Source of the DNA: Acidobacteria bacterium UBA7540
GTDB taxonomy: Bacteria > Acidobacteriota > Terriglobia > UBA7540
Direction: 5' to 3'
NCBI GenBank assembly: GCA_002478145.1
Contig: DLMI01000181.1
Coordinates: forward strand, 1 to 32,983
Length of the DNA: 32,983 nt
The notes below the pieces were generated by a model. The model saw only the letters and a program-made list of their open reading frames with translations, was not told where the DNA came from and made no database searches. A program made the position numbers and the translations under genes. This document shows, piece after piece, positions 25,889 through 32,983 of the stretch. How positions within the stretch are numbered: position 1 is the stretch's first letter; each line of letters starts with the position of its first letter.

Positions 25889-26465
25889 TGTCTTTCTGCG
25901 CGGCGGTCTGCCGGCGCTGTGCCTCCGACCGGAAGGGCATCCCCAGGTGCCGGAGCAGTGCCAGGGCTTCTGCGTCAGACCGAGCGTCAGTAACGATAGA
26001 AATGTTCAGTCCCTTAACTTTTTCCACTTTCGCGTAGTCAATCTCGGGGAAAACCAACTGGTCGCGAAGGCCCAGAGTATAGTTCCCCCGGCCGTCGAAG
26101 GCGCGAGTCGAAAGCCCTCTGAAATCGCGCACGCGTGGCAGCGCAACGCTGGTGAGGCGGTCGAAGAACTCATACATCCTGTCGCCCCGCAGAGTCACCA
26201 TCGCCCCAATCGGCATGTTCTTGCGCAGTTTGAAATTCGCTATCGATTTCCGCGCCCGCGTGATGACCGGCTTTTGCCCGGTAATCTGGCCCAACTCCTG
26301 AGTGCCGGCGTCCAGCAGCTTGGCGTTCTGGATGGCTTCACCCAATCCCATGTTCAACACGATCTTCCTGAGACGTGGGACCGCCATGCCGTTAGGGTAC
26401 TTGAACTCCTTCACCAAGGCCGGCACGACTTCATTCTTATATTTCTCTTTCAAACGCGGCGCCAT
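25878..26465 (-). CDS. rplE: 50S ribosomal protein L5
   Basis: This 195-residue protein is L5, which binds 5S rRNA and forms the central bridge to the 30S. Core blocks are [39 protein letters not shown] and [19 protein letters not shown] with [19 protein letters not shown]. The tail after [10 protein letters not shown] is about 15 residues longer than usual. Its last residues (DSDK and stop) are encoded by the heptanucleotide array, a sign that the original 3' end was replaced or extended by the repeat. Confidence 0.97.
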   Translation of the reverse strand: MAPRLKEKYKNEVVPALVKEFKYPNGMAVPRLRKIVLNMGLGEAIQNAKLLDAGTQELGQITGQKPVITRARKSIANFKLRKNMPIGAMVTLRGDRMYEFFDRLTSVALPRVRDFRGLSTRAFDGRGNYTLGLRDQLVFPEIDYAKVEKVKGLNISIVTDARSDAEALALLRHLGMPFRSEAQRRQTAAQKDSDK

Positions 26466-26489
26466 GTTCCCTTCACATCCTCCCGGCCT

Positions 26490-26816
26490 TTACTTATCCA
26501 AAGATTTCTCGCACTTCGCGCAAATGCGTACTTTCTTGCCACCGGCCATCTCCCGATGCTGGATGCGCGTGGGTCCGCATTCGCTGCACACCAAGGCCAC
26601 GTTGGAAACGTGGATCGGTCCTTCCTTTTCCAAAATCCCGCCACGGATTTGCTTGGCTGGATTGGGGCGCGTGTGGCGTTTGATCATGTTAACATGCTCG
26701 ACGTAGAGTCGCCGCTGGCGGGGTTCGACTTCCAGAACCCGCCCCACCTTGCCCTTGTCCCGGCCGGCAATCACCTGCACCTGGTCGTTCTTCTTGATAT
26801 CCAACCCGAATCCCAT
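26490..26816 (-). CDS. rplX: 50S ribosomal protein L24 (with zinc ribbon)
   Basis: This is L24, 108 residues from the ATG at 26816 (a GTG three bases earlier is also possible). The KOW motif DQVQVIAGRDKGKVGRVLEV occupies residues 11-30. CSEC (77-80) and CAKC (99-102) make a four-cysteine zinc ribbon in the C-terminal part. L24 starts 50S assembly. It overlaps the rplN stop codon. Confidence 0.97.
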   Translation of the reverse strand: MGFGLDIKKNDQVQVIAGRDKGKVGRVLEVEPRQRRLYVEHVNMIKRHTRPNPAKQIRGGILEKEGPIHVSNVALVCSECGPTRIQHREMAGGKKVRICAKCEKSLDK

Positions 26817-27184
26817 CACAGAACCTCTGGGGCGAGTGAAACTATTTTCAAGAACTTCTTCTCGCGGAGTTCTCGCGCCACCGGCCCAAAGACGCGTGTC
26901 CCCACCGGCTCGTTGGCCTCATTGATGACCACGGCAGCATTTTCATCGAATCGAATGTAGCTGCCATCACGCCGCCTCTGCTCCTTGCGCATCCTGACGA
27001 TCACACACTTCACAACCGTGCCCTTCCGGATGGCGCTATCCGGCGCCGCTTCCTTGACGGAAGCGGTGACCACATCACCCAGGCCCGCCTGCAAACCTAC
27101 GTCTCCACCCACAGGAAGAATGCAGGACAGCCTTCGGGCTCCGGAATTATCCGCCACATGAAGAATCGTCCTCATCCCAATCAT
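26816..27184 (-). CDS. rplN: 50S ribosomal protein L14
   Basis: This 122-residue protein is the standard L14, which contacts 16S rRNA at an intersubunit bridge. Signature blocks are [21 protein letters not shown] (split at residue 20), [20 protein letters not shown] and [20 protein letters not shown] (also 20). The start overlaps the rpsQ stop (ATGA). Confidence 0.98.
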   Translation of the reverse strand: MIGMRTILHVADNSGARRLSCILPVGGDVGLQAGLGDVVTASVKEAAPDSAIRKGTVVKCVIVRMRKEQRRRDGSYIRFDENAAVVINEANEPVGTRVFGPVARELREKKFLKIVSLAPEVL

Positions 27185-27462
27185 ACTGTCCCCTCCGGCA
27201 GAGGAGCCACTTCAACGGCCTTGTTGACGATTTCCACCACCCGCCAGCGCTTTCTCCGGCTGCATGGCCGCGTCTCCTGGATTCGTACCGTGTCACCGGG
27301 CCGGCACTCGTTCTTTTCGTCGTGGGCAAGGAACCTCTTGGAGTGCCGAACCACCCGTTTGTAAAATGGATGGATGATCTGTCGCTCCACTGTGACCACC
27401 ACGGTCTTCTGCATTTTATTGCTGGTCACAATTCCGACTTTTTCCTGTCGCCTTTTCTGCAT
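27181..27462 (-). CDS. rpsQ: 30S ribosomal protein S17
   Basis: This 93-residue OB-fold protein is S17, a primary 16S rRNA binder. It shows [39 protein letters not shown] and the signature [20 protein letters not shown] (20). AAGGAG stands close before the ATG. It overlaps rplN by 4 bp. Confidence 0.98.
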   Translation of the reverse strand: MQKRRQEKVGIVTSNKMQKTVVVTVERQIIHPFYKRVVRHSKRFLAHDEKNECRPGDTVRIQETRPCSRRKRWRVVEIVNKAVEVAPLPEGTV

Positions 27463-27499
27463 AACTCCTTATTCTCACCCAGTCCGGGTCGCCGCCACT

Positions 27500-27742
27500 T
27501 CAGGCCGATTCGGCCCCTCCAGCCTTCAGTTGGCGCTCGCGCAGAATTGTCTTCACTTTGGCAATACCTTTCCGCAACTCGCGGAGGGTCTCCAAGCTCT
27601 CCGTTTGCCCGCTGGCCATGCGGAACCTCAAGCGGCCCAGTTGGCCGGTAAACTCGCGGTCCCGCGCCGAGAGTTCGTCGTCCGTCCATTCTCGCATTTT
27701 CTCGGCCGGCCACTTCCACTTCTTGTCCTTTTCCAACTTCAT
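27500..27742 (-). CDS. rpmC: 50S ribosomal protein L29
   Basis: This 80-residue protein is L29, which lies at the polypeptide exit tunnel and helps dock SRP and trigger factor. The core REWTDDELSARDREFTGQL and RFRMASGQTESLETLRELRK is typical. The N-terminus has about 15 extra Lys/Trp-containing residues before the usual start. The ATG at 27742 is supported by AGAGGGG about six bases upstream, so the extension is probably real. Confidence 0.95.
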   Translation of the reverse strand: MKLEKDKKWKWPAEKMREWTDDELSARDREFTGQLGRLRFRMASGQTESLETLRELRKGIAKVKTILRERQLKAGGAESA

Positions 27743-27762
27743 GACGTCCCCTCTGCCGGCCG

Positions 27763-28179
27763 CTATGCCGCCGCTTTACGGGAAACAAATTGCGTAGCCA
27801 AAGCCAGCTTATGGCCAGCCAAGCGAAGCGCTTCCCGAGCTTCCTCTTCCGAGACACCTTCCATCTCAAACAGGATTCGTCCGGGCTTCACCACCGCAAC
27901 CCAAAACTCCGGAGCGCCCTTGCCCTTCCCCATACGCGTTTCTGCTGGCTTCTTGGTCACCGGCTTGTCCGGGAAAATGCGAATCCAGAGTTTTCCGCCT
28001 CTCTTGATGAAGCGCATGATGGCCACGCGACTGGCTTCGATCTGACGGTCCGTAATCCACCCCGGGTCAAGTACCTTTAGCCCGTAGTCCCCGAACGCCA
28101 GGTCAGATCCCCGCCACGCCTTGCCGCGCATACGCCCTCGCTGCTGCTTCCGGTACTTCACTTTGCTCGGCATTAACAT
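27763..28179 (-). CDS. rplP: 50S ribosomal protein L16
   Basis: This 138-residue protein is L16, near the A-site tRNA elbow and needed for peptidyl transfer. It begins [19 protein letters not shown] and has [20 protein letters not shown] and [19 protein letters not shown]. No clear SD precedes the ATG; the second methionine two codons later is an alternative. It lies 20 bp before rpmC. Confidence 0.97.
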   Translation of the reverse strand: MLMPSKVKYRKQQRGRMRGKAWRGSDLAFGDYGLKVLDPGWITDRQIEASRVAIMRFIKRGGKLWIRIFPDKPVTKKPAETRMGKGKGAPEFWVAVVKPGRILFEMEGVSEEEAREALRLAGHKLALATQFVSRKAAA

Positions 28180-28243
28180 GGGGTCGATTCACTCATGACC
28201 ACCCGTCCTTTCGCGGATGGCCACTGACTTGACGCTCCTCTTA

Positions 28244-28930
28244 CTAAACTGCCGGCGCTCCAGCGGGCACAGGCTCCACCGCCTTCTCCGGCCGCCGTTT
28301 CTGTTCCAGGATCTCCCCGTTATAAATCCAGCACTTCACACCAATCACCCCATAGGTGGTCATGGCTTCAGCGAGTCCATAATCAATGTCCGCACGCAGG
28401 GTGTGGAGCGGCAAGCGCCCCTGGAGGTACCATTCCGAACGGGCAATCTCCGCTCCGTTCAGCCGCCCTCCGCAGCGAATCTTGATTCCCTTGCAGCCGA
28501 AGCGCAACGCGGAATCCACAGCTTTTCTCATGGCCCGCCGAAATGCCACGCGCTTTTCAAGCTGCAGGCAAATTGCTTCCGCCACCAACTGGGCGTTTAA
28601 CTCCGGCCGGTGAACCTCCTGGATGTTGATGGGCAGAACCTCGCGTCCCGTGCGCTTCTGGATCTCCTGTCGAAGACGATCAATCTCCGCGCCTTTGCGC
28701 CCGATGATGATGCCGGGCCGAGCGGTGTGGATGGTGATCTTCAGCTTGTTGCCCGGACGCTCAATTTCGATTGAGGCAACACCCGCTGCCTGGAGTTGGT
28801 CCTTGAGCCGCTTCTTGATCTTCAAGTCCTCGTGAAGAAACTCGGCGTAATCCTTCTTCGCGAACCAGCGCGACTTCCAGGTCTTGTTGTAACCCAGGCG
28901 GAACCCGTAAGGGTGTACTTTCTGACCCAT
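28244..28930 (-). CDS. rpsC: 30S ribosomal protein S3
   Basis: This 228-residue protein is S3 at the mRNA entry tunnel. The KH domain motif [18 protein letters not shown] (about 72-89) and the C-terminal domain with [20 protein letters not shown] and [20 protein letters not shown] are normal. It ends in a short Pro/Ala tail. AAGGAGGG precedes the ATG. Upstream lies a long heptanucleotide array. Confidence 0.98.
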   Translation of the reverse strand: MGQKVHPYGFRLGYNKTWKSRWFAKKDYAEFLHEDLKIKKRLKDQLQAAGVASIEIERPGNKLKITIHTARPGIIIGRKGAEIDRLRQEIQKRTGREVLPINIQEVHRPELNAQLVAEAICLQLEKRVAFRRAMRKAVDSALRFGCKGIKIRCGGRLNGAEIARSEWYLQGRLPLHTLRADIDYGLAEAMTTYGVIGVKCWIYNGEILEQKRRPEKAVEPVPAGAPAV

Positions 28931-28947
28931 CCAATCCCTCCTTCAAT

Positions 28948-29085
28948 TAGGGAATAGGGAACAGGGAACAGGAATAGAGAGTGGCGACCTTCTCTGTGTC
29001 CAACTCGCTATTCCCTGTTCCCAACTCCGTCTTCCCAACTCGCAACTCCCCGTTTCCTATTCCCTGTTCCCTATTCCCTGTTCCC
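28948..29085. repeat. Inverted heptanucleotide arrays between rplV and rpsC
   Basis: Left arm: three to four 7-nt units of consensus YAGGGAA from 28948 to about 28975. Right arm: twelve consecutive units from 29002 to 29085, consensus TRTTCCC with AACTCSC variants in the middle. The arms are complementary words with about 26 nt between. The right arm touches the rplV stop codon. This is the longest and clearest 7-nt-period array of the window. Confidence 0.96.
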
Positions 29086-29426
29086 TATTGTTCTGGCGCC
29101 TCCACCACCACAGTGATGTGGCTCATCCGCCGCTGGAAGCGGAAGGCACGGCCCATGGGCGCGGGACGAATTCTCTTGGAACGTGGTCCCTCATTGACGT
29201 AGGCCTTCGATACCACCAACTTGTCCACGTCCAAGTGTTCAGCTTTCTGCTCCGCATTGGCGATGGCCGAACGCAAAACCTTTTCCACGGCCTGCGCCAC
29301 TCGCTTCTTGGTGTAGGTCAAGATACTCAACGCTTCACCCGCGTTCTTGCCGCGAATCAGGTCCACCACTAAGCGCGCCTTTTGCGGAGAAACTCGGATG
29401 TGCTTTTGTGTGGCTCGTGCTTCCAT
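29085..29426 (-). CDS. rplV: 50S ribosomal protein L22
   Basis: This 113-residue protein is L22, whose hairpin loop lines the exit tunnel. It shows KHIRVSPQKARLVVDLIRGK, LRSAIANAEQKAEHLDVDKL and the C-terminal GRAFRFQRRMSHITVVV. It ends EAPEQ. The TAG stop codon shares a base with the adjoining heptanucleotide array. The core length is standard. Confidence 0.98.
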   Translation of the reverse strand: MEARATQKHIRVSPQKARLVVDLIRGKNAGEALSILTYTKKRVAQAVEKVLRSAIANAEQKAEHLDVDKLVVSKAYVNEGPRSKRIRPAPMGRAFRFQRRMSHITVVVEAPEQ

Positions 29427-29460
29427 AGCTTAGTCCAGGCTCGGGATTCAAACCCCACTC

Positions 29461-29808
29461 TTAGCTGGCGGCTCCTGGCGGTGGGGTCGCCGGCGGCCTT
29501 GCTCCTCCCACGGGCGGCGGAGCTGCGACCGCGGCCCTTTCGGTCGCCACCTTCATACTGTGGCCCTTGAAAGTGCGCGTCGGCGAGAACTCGCCTAACT
29601 TATGGCCGACCATGTTCTCCGTGATGTACACGGGTATGAACTTCCTGCCGTTGTGAACGGCAATCGTATGCCCCACCATCTCGGGAACAATGGTGGAACG
29701 TCGCGACCAGGTTTTCACCACCTTCTTTTCGAACCGCCGATTGAGCAATTCGATCTTCTTGATCAAGTAGTCGTCCACGAAGGGACCCTTCTTCAGCGAC
29801 CTCCCCAA
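29461..29808 (-). CDS. rpsS: 30S ribosomal protein S19 with Pro-rich tail
   Basis: This 115-residue protein is S19 of the 30S head. It starts [18 protein letters not shown] and contains [20 protein letters not shown] and PTRTFKGHS. About 22 residues of Pro/Ala/Gly-rich tail extend past the usual end. The start codon is TTG (29808) with GGGAGG five bases upstream, because the family methionine is at this position. Confidence 0.96.
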   Translation of the reverse strand: MGRSLKKGPFVDDYLIKKIELLNRRFEKKVVKTWSRRSTIVPEMVGHTIAVHNGRKFIPVYITENMVGHKLGEFSPTRTFKGHSMKVATERAAVAAPPPVGGARPPATPPPGAAS

Positions 29809-29820
29809 GGCTTCCTCCCT

Positions 29821-30648
29821 CTATTTCCTTTCGCGCCGTTTCACAATAAACCGGTCCGTTGACTTATTATTGCGCGTCTTGTAGCCGCGTGTGGGCTGGC
29901 CCCAGGGAGTTACGGGATGCCGCCCTCCTGAGGTCTTTCCTTCTCCGCCGCCGTGCGGATGATCGACAGGATTCATAGCCACGCCACGGACGGTCGGCCG
30001 AATGCCCATCCACCGCTTGCGACCTGCCTTGCCGATTGAAATGTTCTCGTGGTCGAGATTCCCCACCTGCCCGATGGTGGCCACGCAATCCATGAGAACT
30101 TTGCGAACCTCACCGGAGGGGAGACGAATCTGGGCGTATTCCCCCTCTTTGGCCAGCAACTGGGCGGCGCCTCCAGCGCTGCGCACCATCTGGCCACCCT
30201 TTCCCGGCCGCATTTCGATGTTGTGGATGAGGGTGCCGGCCGGAATATTTTTGAGCGGCAAAGCGTTGCCCGTAACAATATCCGCCTCGGGTCCGGAAAC
30301 GACCTTGTCCCCCACCTTCAGGCCGGAAGGGGCGAGAATGTAACGTTTCTCTCCGTCGGCGTAGTGCAAGAGGGCGATGAAAGCAGAACGGTTAGGGTCG
30401 TACTCAATGGTCGCGACCCGGGCCGGAATTCCCATCTTGTCCCGTTTGAAATCAACTATTCGATAATGCCGTTTGTGCCCGCCCCCGCGGTGCCAAATCG
30501 TCAATTGACCACGGTTGTTGCGCCCCGAGATGCGGGACTTGGGTTCCAAAAGCGGCTTGTGCGGACTCGAGCTGGTGATTTCCTCGAAGCTCAAGCCGGT
30601 TTGGAACCGTCGTGTCTCGGTGTAGGGCCTGTAGGTTTTGATTCCCAT
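29821..30648 (-). CDS. rplB: 50S ribosomal protein L2
   Basis: This 275-residue protein is L2, needed for subunit association and peptidyl transferase activity. The N-terminal OB-fold and SH3-like domains are followed by the signature [20 protein letters not shown] (His-rich loop near residue 230). The end [18 protein letters not shown] is typical. It lies 12 bp before rpsS. Confidence 0.98.
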   Translation of the reverse strand: MGIKTYRPYTETRRFQTGLSFEEITSSSPHKPLLEPKSRISGRNNRGQLTIWHRGGGHKRHYRIVDFKRDKMGIPARVATIEYDPNRSAFIALLHYADGEKRYILAPSGLKVGDKVVSGPEADIVTGNALPLKNIPAGTLIHNIEMRPGKGGQMVRSAGGAAQLLAKEGEYAQIRLPSGEVRKVLMDCVATIGQVGNLDHENISIGKAGRKRWMGIRPTVRGVAMNPVDHPHGGGEGKTSGGRHPVTPWGQPTRGYKTRNNKSTDRFIVKRRERK

Positions 30649-30692
30649 CGCCTTCGTCTTCCGCAGCGAACAATTTCGCCGCTCAAACTCAT

Positions 30693-30989
30693 CTATAAAT
30701 TCTCAACGTACTCCGGAACTTTCTCGCCCGCCTTCAACTTCACATACGCCTTCTTCCAATCCGGCCGGAAGCCGAATGTCTTTCCCCGCCGCCGCATCTT
30801 GCCGAGGTAACTGGAGGTGTGCACGGACGCGACCTTTACTTTAAAAGCCGCCTGCACAGCCTTCTTGATTTCAATCTTGCTGGCATCCGGGTGCACCCGG
30901 AAGCATAGCGTCCGATGACGCTCTTTGACGTCCAGGGTCTTCTCTGTCACGATCGGCTTTTGAAGAATTTGGTAAGGGCTCTTCGTCAT
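30693..30989 (-). CDS. rplW: 50S ribosomal protein L23
   Basis: This 98-residue protein is L23, the trigger factor and SRP docking site at the tunnel exit. It has [37 protein letters not shown] (20) and the loop [20 protein letters not shown] (20). The start overlaps the rplD stop (ATGA). Length is standard. Confidence 0.98.
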   Translation of the reverse strand: MTKSPYQILQKPIVTEKTLDVKERHRTLCFRVHPDASKIEIKKAVQAAFKVKVASVHTSSYLGKMRRRGKTFGFRPDWKKAYVKLKAGEKVPEYVENL

Positions 30990-31609
30990 AGCAGCGACTC
31001 CTGGAGCCGGGTGAGAGCGCCTTCCGAGATCAGCACCTGGTCGTGGCTCAAGACCTGGTAGGGATGCAAACTGTGGTGGCGAACAAGGTCACACCCCTCG
31101 ACATTACGGGAAGAAAGCTCCAGGTTGCGGTCCGCCACATCGTTCACTACCAGCACCGTCTTTTCCACCCCCAGCTTCTTGAGGGCGCCCGCAAATAACT
31201 TGGTTTTGGGTTCACCCAAGCTCAATTGGTCAACAACCGTCAGCTTATGTTCCAGGAATTTCGCCGCCAGAGCGGAACGCAGTGCACCCCGTAGCATCTT
31301 TTCGGGAATTGCATAGGAGTAATCGCGGGGCTTGGGACCATGTGCAATCGACCCATGACGCCACAACGAACTCCGGATACTGCCGGCGCGAGCCCTTCCT
31401 GTGCCCTTCTGTCGCCAGGGCTTCTTGCCCCCGCCGCGAACCTCATCGCGGCTCTTTGTTGAATGCGTGCCTCGACGCTGGCTCGCCAGATATTGCTTGA
31501 CTGCTTCCCAAAGCAGGCTCTGGTTCGGTGTGACAGCGAAAACCTCATCGGCAAGCTCAAGCTGCTTGACTGTCGCCCCATCCAAGTTTCTGACTTCGAC
31601 TGTCGCCAT
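30986..31609 (-). CDS. rplD: 50S ribosomal protein L4
   Basis: This 207-residue protein is L4, which lines the exit tunnel and in Proteobacteria controls the S10 operon. The tunnel loop contains GGGKKPWRQKGTGRARAGS and the block RSSLWRHGSIAHGPKPRDYS (20). The globular domain (about 110-207) is normal. Upstream (31610-31735) lies a heptanucleotide array; the SD is weak (GAGAA). Confidence 0.98.
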   Translation of the reverse strand: MATVEVRNLDGATVKQLELADEVFAVTPNQSLLWEAVKQYLASQRRGTHSTKSRDEVRGGGKKPWRQKGTGRARAGSIRSSLWRHGSIAHGPKPRDYSYAIPEKMLRGALRSALAAKFLEHKLTVVDQLSLGEPKTKLFAGALKKLGVEKTVLVVNDVADRNLELSSRNVEGCDLVRHHSLHPYQVLSHDQVLISEGALTRLQESLL

Positions 31610-31630
31610 GTTAGTTCTCAGTTTAAGCTT

Positions 31631-31731
31631 TCAGCCGTCAGCCCTCAGCTATCAGCGAGAAGACCTTGTTCGCTGACAGCTGACGGCTGATAGCTGATCG
31701 CTTTCTGTCCACTGCCTACTGCTTACTGCCT
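31631..31731. repeat. Inverted heptanucleotide arrays between rplC and rplD
   Basis: Left arm: four 7-nt units of consensus TCAGCNN at 31631-31658. Right arm: five units of consensus GCTGAYN at 31672-31706 (the last degenerate), complementary to the left. A third array of three units, consensus ACTGCYT, follows at 31711-31731. The loop between arms is only 13 nt, so the hairpin would be tight. Confidence 0.95.
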
Positions 31732-31735
31732 ACTT

Positions 31736-32377
31736 TCACTTATGCGGCGCCTTGGCCTTGTGAACTACAACGTAACTGCCTTGAGGACCCGGAACAGCAC
31801 CCTCCACCAACAAGGTGTTCTCCTCCGCAAGCACCTGAACCACGCGCAGATTGCGCACCGTCACGCGCGCATTGCCCATATGGCCTGCCGCTTTCATCCC
31901 TTTGAGAACCCGAGAGGGCCATGCCGAAGCCCCAATCGAGCCCGGAGCACGATGGAACATGGAACCGTGGGACGCCCCACCACCGCCAAAGTGGTGCCTC
32001 TTTTGAACACCAGCGAAGCCGCGACCTTTGGACACTCCCGTCACATCCACATAATCGTCTACCGAGAATACATCCGCCAAAACCTTGTCCCCGACCTTCA
32101 CTTCCCCAGCGTCCGTACCCAGTCGAACTTCGCGGAGAAGACGAACCGGGTTCGCCCCAGCCTTCCGGAAGTGCCCTTCCCGAGGTTTGTTCACGTGCTT
32201 GGGAGGAGGCAACTCCACCAAACCGAGTTGCGCCGCTTCGTAGCCATCCTTCTGCGCGGTCTTGCGCTGCACCACAACGCAAGGCCCCGCTTTCAGCACC
32301 GTGACCGGGATCACGTCTCCATTTTCCGCGAAGACCTGCGTCATGCCGAGTTTCTTGCCGAGAATTGCTTTCACCAT
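31736..32377 (-). CDS. rplC: 50S ribosomal protein L3
   Basis: This 213-residue protein is L3, which reaches the peptidyl transferase centre. It begins [20 protein letters not shown] and contains the signature [20 protein letters not shown] (20) and the region [20 protein letters not shown] (20). The end is short (KAKAPHK). No clear SD is present at the ATG because the heptanucleotide array runs up to it. Confidence 0.98.
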   Translation of the reverse strand: MVKAILGKKLGMTQVFAENGDVIPVTVLKAGPCVVVQRKTAQKDGYEAAQLGLVELPPPKHVNKPREGHFRKAGANPVRLLREVRLGTDAGEVKVGDKVLADVFSVDDYVDVTGVSKGRGFAGVQKRHHFGGGGASHGSMFHRAPGSIGASAWPSRVLKGMKAAGHMGNARVTVRNLRVVQVLAEENTLLVEGAVPGPQGSYVVVHKAKAPHK

Positions 32378-32381
32378 GTTC

Positions 32382-32469
32382 GTCAGTTGTCGGTTGTCAG
32401 TTGTCAGTCGTCAGTTGCCGATCATCCGCTAGGACGGACAGCGGACGACGGACCACGGACAACCGACGT
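32382..32469. repeat. Inverted heptanucleotide arrays between rpsJ and rplC
   Basis: Left arm: five consecutive 7-nt units of consensus GTCRGTY at 32382-32416. Right arm: five units of consensus CGGACNA at 32435-32469 (the last CCGACGT). A 10-bp exact inverted pair (GTCGGTTGTC at 32389-32398, GACAACCGAC at 32458-32467) links the outer parts. The arrays fill nearly the entire space between the two genes. Confidence 0.94.
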
Positions 32470-32471
32470 CT

Positions 32472-32801
32472 TTACTTCGTGTGTTCCTTCCCAAACGCCT
32501 TGATTTCGATATCCACGCCTGAAGGCAGATCCAGTTTCGTCAAAGCCTCGATCGTGTTCGAGGTCGGCTCCAAGATATCTACCAGCCGCTTGTGCGTGCG
32601 GATTTCGAACTGCTCACGCGATTTCTTATCCGTATGCGGCGAACGCAGCACGCAATACTTGTTCTTGATGGTAGGCAGAGGAATAGGCCCTGCCACCTGC
32701 GCACCCGTCCGCTTGGCGGTAGATACGATCTCCGCCGCAGATTGATCCAGGATCCTGTGATCGTAAGCCTTCAACCGGATTCTAATTTTTTGGTGAAGCA
32801 T
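32472..32801 (-). CDS. rpsJ: 30S ribosomal protein S10
   Basis: This is S10, 109 residues from the ATG at 32801 ([20 protein letters not shown]). The signature [20 protein letters not shown] (20) and the ends of the protein are normal. S10 acts in the 30S head and also as NusE in transcription antitermination. A GTG six bases earlier is possible, but AAGG is better spaced for the ATG. It lies 11 bp after tuf. Confidence 0.97.
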   Translation of the reverse strand: MLHQKIRIRLKAYDHRILDQSAAEIVSTAKRTGAQVAGPIPLPTIKNKYCVLRSPHTDKKSREQFEIRTHKRLVDILEPTSNTIEALTKLDLPSGVDIEIKAFGKEHTK

Positions 32802-32812
32802 TCGCACGCACC

Positions 32813-32983
32813 TTACTGAATAATCTCCGTGACCGAACCGGCGCCCACCGTGTGTCCACCTTCGCGGATGGCGAAGCGCAGCCCTTTCTCCATGGCGATG
32901 GGCGTGATCAGCGCAATCTCCAGGTTCACGTTATCCCCCGGCATCACCATCTCTGTCCCTCCCGGCAGCGTCGCCACCCCCGT
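32813..32983 (-). CDS. tuf: Elongation factor Tu, C-terminal fragment at window edge
   Basis: The last 56 codons and TAA stop of EF-Tu are visible; the gene continues beyond the window. The segment [16 protein letters not shown] and the terminal block [19 protein letters not shown] are the characteristic third domain of EF-Tu, which binds the tRNA acceptor arm. The position before rpsJ is the canonical str-S10 junction. Confidence 0.97.
   Translation of the reverse strand, partial: TGVATLPGGTEMVMPGDNVNLEIALITPIAMEKGLRFAIREGGHTVGAGSVTEIIQ

Noticed and set aside
18202..32469. Possible CRISPR arrays
   Set aside because: The units are only 7 nt, contiguous and degenerate, with no spacers of constant length and no cas genes nearby.

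Overview
The window is a GC-rich bacterial chromosome segment. Gene content, protein style (large M14 carboxypeptidase, TldD/TldE pair, chorismate synthase beside def-fmt-rsmB, ribosomal proteins with Ala/Pro/Glu tails) and the kinds of intergenic repeat suggest an Acidobacteriota member. That assignment is an inference from general resemblance, not a search result.

Layout. (1) 130-7517, all minus strand: aroC, def, fmt, rsmB and a secreted M14 carboxypeptidase-like protein, read in that order, with strong inverted repeats between def/fmt and fmt/rsmB. (2) 7847-8593, plus strand: a metallophosphoesterase divergent from aroC. (3) 8721-12317, minus strand: a small membrane-anchored protein of unknown function bracketed by two composite direct repeats, then the TldE-like and TldD protease subunits separated by heptanucleotide repeats. 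(4) 12318-13264: a gene-poor stretch and a HigB/HigA-type toxin-antitoxin module with a palindromic operator inside its promoter. (5) 13411-15415, plus strand: guaB and an overlapping VanZ-family gene, whose tail runs antisense into the 3' remnant of a lost MFS transporter gene. (6) 15899-32983, minus strand: the complete S10-spc-alpha cluster in canonical order, from the 3' end of tuf through rpsJ to rplQ, including secY, adk, map, infA and rpoA, and closed by a strong intrinsic terminator at 15899-15946.

How the genes work together. Region 6 makes ribosomal proteins, RNA polymerase alpha, the Sec translocon, adenylate kinase, methionine aminopeptidase and IF-1. Def, Fmt and Map together form the N-formyl-methionine cycle of protein N-termini, and RsmB modifies 16S rRNA, so much of the window serves translation. 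GuaB supplies GMP.

The most unusual feature is a set of intergenic arrays with a strict 7-nt period, often in inverted arms and with a different consensus word at most loci. Six of them interrupt the ribosomal operon (rpsJ/rplC, rplC/rplD, rplV/rpsC, rplE/rpsN, rpmJ/rpsM, rpsK/rpsD). They touch or enter coding sequence: one encodes the last residues of L5, one meets the stop codon of L22, one abuts L36 and one abuts the start of TldE. No CRISPR array, tRNA, rRNA or intact insertion sequence was seen.
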